Shown in pieces: positions 7,161 through 8,681 of a DNA stretch of 8,681 nt; within the stretch, counting starts at the first letter, position 1, and each line of letters starts with the position of its first letter. The stretch lies in the NCBI GenBank assembly GCA_009668925.1, contig SBEK01000169.1:1-8681 (forward strand). Direction: 5' to 3'. A program made the translations under genes and the position numbers. Origin of the DNA: Deltaproteobacteria bacterium (GTDB lineage: Bacteria; Desulfobacterota; Syntrophia; Syntrophales; Smithellaceae). A model generated the notes under the pieces. That model was not told the DNA's origin, ran no database searches, and saw nothing but the letters and a program-made list of their open reading frames with translations.

Positions 7161-7597
7161 ACCCTTGTCCAGTAATGGCTTTCGCACAGGAAAAGCAAAC
7201 AGGCCGTTATTTTCAGCTTATCCGGAGAGGCCTGGGCAATCGAACACTTGTATTCCGTTCCCTCTTCGACTTCATAAATCTTGCCGTCGGCATACCGGCC
7301 GGCTTCCGGTTTCAGATCCCAGAGGATCAGCATTCCCATGAGGGGCTTATCTTTTCTGTCTTTCTTGCATTTCGTGCACACCGCGTTGGCGGGAACGGTG
7401 GTCAGCTTGACAATTTTGCCGTAGTAAACGCCGTTCTTCTCGAATATTTCGATTTGGGACCTTTCTTTGCCTTTATCTTTCCCTTTCAGGATCGGCAGAG
7501 ACCAGACACCGACAATGGATTGATCCGCCGCCGGCGCCGCGCCGGACAAGGCGACCAGAATAAAAGCCGCAACCGCAAAAACAAACATCTTTTTCAT
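7154..7597 (-). CDS. Secreted DUF2147 family protein, cysteine-rich variant
   Basis: The function is unknown; DUF2147 proteins are small exported bacterial proteins with a beta-rich fold. Of 147 residues, the first 23 form a signal peptide (MKK start, hydrophobic core to about 21, cleavage likely after APA at 21-23). The mature part has family features: GVW at 30-32, IEIFEKNGVYYGKIV (49-63), KDKPLMGMLILWDLKP (82-97), DGKIYEVEEGTEYK (104-117) and a YWTRV ending (142-146). It has five cysteines (74, 77, 118, 133, 138), with C74-C77 forming a CTKC pair where many members have an Asn/Asp/Pro-rich loop, so disulfides or metal binding are possible. I chose ATG 7595-7597 because GGGGGAGG lies just upstream and the signal peptide begins there. 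A start at 7618 would add seven residues. It is convergent with the kdp operon and probably independent of it. Confidence 0.85.
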   Translation of the reverse strand: MKKMFVFAVAAFILVALSGAAPAADQSIVGVWSLPILKGKDKGKERSQIEIFEKNGVYYGKIVKLTTVPANAVCTKCKKDRKDKPLMGMLILWDLKPEAGRYADGKIYEVEEGTEYKCSIAQASPDKLKITACLLFLCESHYWTRVK

Positions 7598-7650
7598 AAG
7601 GCCTCCCCCTGAAACCAAAACGACTCTGATAAACGGCTCCCGTGAATTTA

Positions 7651-7679
7651 AGTATATGAATTATGCCGCCTGGGCGCAA
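7651..7679 (-). promoter_or_regulatory. Candidate sigma-70-type promoter for the DUF2147 gene
   Basis: On the minus strand, TTGCGC (plus 7674-7679) and TATACT (plus 7651-7656) are separated by exactly 17 bases. The -10 box matches consensus in 5 of 6 positions; the -35 box keeps only TTG. It lies about 54 bases before the start codon. Confidence 0.35.
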
Positions 7680-7795
7680 GCGGAAAAAGCACGGCCTTGA
7701 CGGCGGCGAGACTGCCGGGGATTATCCGGCGGGTCTGTTTTTCTAAGGCACATTTGCGCCGGCCCTCTTCATCCAGCACAGCCCGGCAGCCTGCG

Positions 7796-8167
7796 TTATC
7801 GGATCTCCTTAAACTTGATCGGATCCGTTGCATAAAGAACGGCGCGGTCGACGCCTTCCTCCCGAAATCGATGCGTCTTCAGATACTCGGAATTATTGAT
7901 CATCGAAAGGAAGGCCTGGCGCGACGGATACTGAACCAGCATCAGGAGATCCCACCGTTCTTCGCCGTTCAGCAATTCATTCGGCCGGCCCAGATACAGG
8001 ACCTTCCCGCCCACGTCTTCGACAAATTTCCCCGCCTCTTTCGTGTAACGGGCGTAGGAAGCCTGTCCCTGTGCACCCCGGAACGCAAGCAGGTTCAGCA
8101 TCACCACCGGTCCCCCGCCGGGATTGGCGGCCAGTTTGTTAAATTCATCGGGATTGGATGTGATCAT
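7796..8167 (-). CDS. DUF1330 family protein (small ferredoxin-like fold)
   Basis: The 123-residue cytoplasmic protein has no signal peptide or membrane helix. Family features are GGPVVMLNLLAFR near the N-terminus, ASYARYTKEAGKFVEDVGGKVLYLGRP in the first half (tyrosine-rich helix, then GG turn and strand), WDLLMLVQYPSRQAFLSM in the middle, and EYLKTHRFREEGVDRAVLYAT near the end. These match DUF1330/dimeric alpha-beta barrel proteins, small domains related to stress-response and monooxygenase-like folds, whose substrate is mostly unknown. I chose ATG 8165-8167 because AGAGG lies 7 bases upstream. A longer frame from 8203 adds twelve polar residues that span that ribosome site. It is separated from its neighbours by about 200 and 80 bases, so it is probably its own transcript. 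Confidence 0.85.
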   Translation of the reverse strand: MITSNPDEFNKLAANPGGGPVVMLNLLAFRGAQGQASYARYTKEAGKFVEDVGGKVLYLGRPNELLNGEERWDLLMLVQYPSRQAFLSMINNSEYLKTHRFREEGVDRAVLYATDPIKFKEIR

Positions 8168-8188
8168 ATTTACCTCTCTTTCTTTATA

Positions 8189-8217
8189 ATCATTCGTCAA
8201 CACCCTTTCGTTTTCAA
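8189..8217 (-). promoter_or_regulatory. Candidate promoter for the DUF1330 gene
   Basis: On the minus strand, TTGAAA (plus 8212-8217) is followed after 17 bases by AATGAT (plus 8189-8194). The -35 box matches 5 of 6 consensus positions and the -10 box 4 of 6. It sits just upstream of the ribosome site used by the gene starting at 8167. Confidence 0.35.
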
Positions 8218-8250
8218 GGAATAACGCAGCCAGCTGTAAACGGAATGGTG

Positions 8251-8681
8251 CTAATCATAGCGTTTGAGTTCAAAAAGCTTCTTATTCTGCGTCGAGACGA
8301 TGTGATAAAAGCGATCCTGCGGAATATAAATATAGGGGACGTCCACATCTCGCCGGTAAAGGAAATGAGACAGGATCAGACGGTTGACCGCCTGGTGGCC
8401 GACAATCATGATCGTGTCGGAGCGCCGGTTGAGAAAAAAGGATTTTTTAATGCCGGCCTCGATCCGTGATTTCATCGTCGCGTAGCTCTCGCCTTCCGGG
8501 TAGGCATAGGCGTATTTGTGAGTTTCACGGCTGCGGAAGACCTGCGGCATCTTCTGTTCGATCTCGGCATAGGTCATGCCTTCGCAGACGCCGGCATTGA
8601 TTTCATCAAACTCCCCGAGGGCAATAATCCGGCAATCGTCCTGCAGTCGCGCGATGGCTTCCGCCGTTCTCTTCGTTCGCA
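8251..8681 (-). CDS. Histidine phosphatase superfamily protein resembling the PFKFB bisphosphatase domain (N-terminus outside window)
   Basis: The 142 visible C-terminal residues belong to the phosphoglycerate-mutase-like histidine phosphatase fold; the stop is TAG at 8251-8253. The catalytic RHG motif would lie upstream of the window edge. Visible are RTKRTAEAIA at the edge (conserved R of the RTxxTA motif), FDEINAGVCEGMTYAEI with the likely acid E at 8602-8604, YPEGESY, and IVGHQAVNR with the second catalytic His at 8395-8397. The order and spacing closely follow the fructose-2,6-bisphosphatase part of PFKFB enzymes (EIDAGVCEEMTYEEI, PKGESY, CHQAVMR). However, the animal-enzyme stretch KYRYRYPKGE reads KYAYAYPEGE here, so basic residues thought to bind sugar phosphate are missing and the substrate is uncertain. 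The frame is open through the window end, so the ATG at 8575-8577 is internal. A kinase domain could be fused upstream. Confidence 0.9.
   Translation of the reverse strand, partial: RTKRTAEAIARLQDDCRIIALGEFDEINAGVCEGMTYAEIEQKMPQVFRSRETHKYAYAYPEGESYATMKSRIEAGIKKSFFLNRRSDTIMIVGHQAVNRLILSHFLYRRDVDVPYIYIPQDRFYHIVSTQNKKLFELKRYD

Noticed and set aside
7175..7612. 145-codon plus-strand open frame
   Set aside because: It is the antisense shadow of the DUF2147 gene, which has a signal peptide, ribosome site and family motifs; the plus-strand peptide has none.
7714..7742. GCCGG/CCGGC hairpin followed by TTTTT on the plus strand, like a terminator
   Set aside because: The stem is only 5 bp, the T-run begins 7 bases after it, and no plus-strand gene ends there.
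7697..8224. 175-codon plus-strand open frame
   Set aside because: It is antisense to the DUF1330 gene, which is clearly the coding strand by family motifs.
1..8681. Search for CRISPR arrays, tRNA or rRNA genes, insertion sequences and phage features
   Set aside because: No regularly spaced repeats, no tRNA-like cloverleaf, no transposase or integrase, and no terminal inverted repeats were seen.

Overview
The window carries most of a high-affinity potassium uptake (Kdp) operon on the plus strand, followed by three unrelated genes on the minus strand. Nothing in the DNA names the organism. The moderately high GC, a short KdpD without its kinase half, and the gene mix would fit a Desulfobacterota (deltaproteobacterial, Syntrophus-like) genome. 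This is an impression from gene style, not a sequence match.

Layout. Bases 1-526 are the 3' third of kdpA (potassium channel subunit). kdpB (616-2637, P-type ATPase subunit) follows after an 89-base gap that holds two hairpins, and kdpC (2665-3249) follows 27 bases later. Two regulatory genes come next in the same direction: a membrane histidine kinase with HAMP and PAS domains (3294-5105), and a short, soluble KdpD (5197-6924). All five genes lie close together without an obvious terminator, so they probably form one transcript (kdpABC-HK-kdpD'). From 7154 onward the genes are on the minus strand, convergent with the kdp operon: a secreted DUF2147 protein (7154-7597), a DUF1330 protein (7796-8167), and a histidine phosphatase resembling the bisphosphatase domain of PFKFB enzymes (8251-8681, cut by the window end). 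A doubtful 55-codon ORF lies in the convergence zone (6964-7131).

How the genes work together. KdpA, KdpB and KdpC form the ATP-driven K+ importer; all key KdpB motifs are intact. The control half is the unusual part. In E. coli, KdpD is one protein: KdpD ATP-binding domain, Usp domain, four membrane helices, GAF, and histidine kinase. Here those jobs appear to be split over two genes. The membrane kinase has its own periplasmic sensor region. The short KdpD keeps the KdpD and Usp domains, then ends in a PTS EIIA (EIIANtr-like) domain with an intact phospho-histidine motif, H476. In E. coli the free protein EIIANtr binds KdpD and stimulates its kinase, so this fusion looks like a covalent version of a known partnership. 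No KdpE response regulator is encoded in the window.

The EIIA fusion and the split sensor are the most interesting content. The minus-strand genes look ordinary at the family level. The DUF2147 protein is cysteine-rich, and the phosphatase has altered residues in its presumed substrate pocket.
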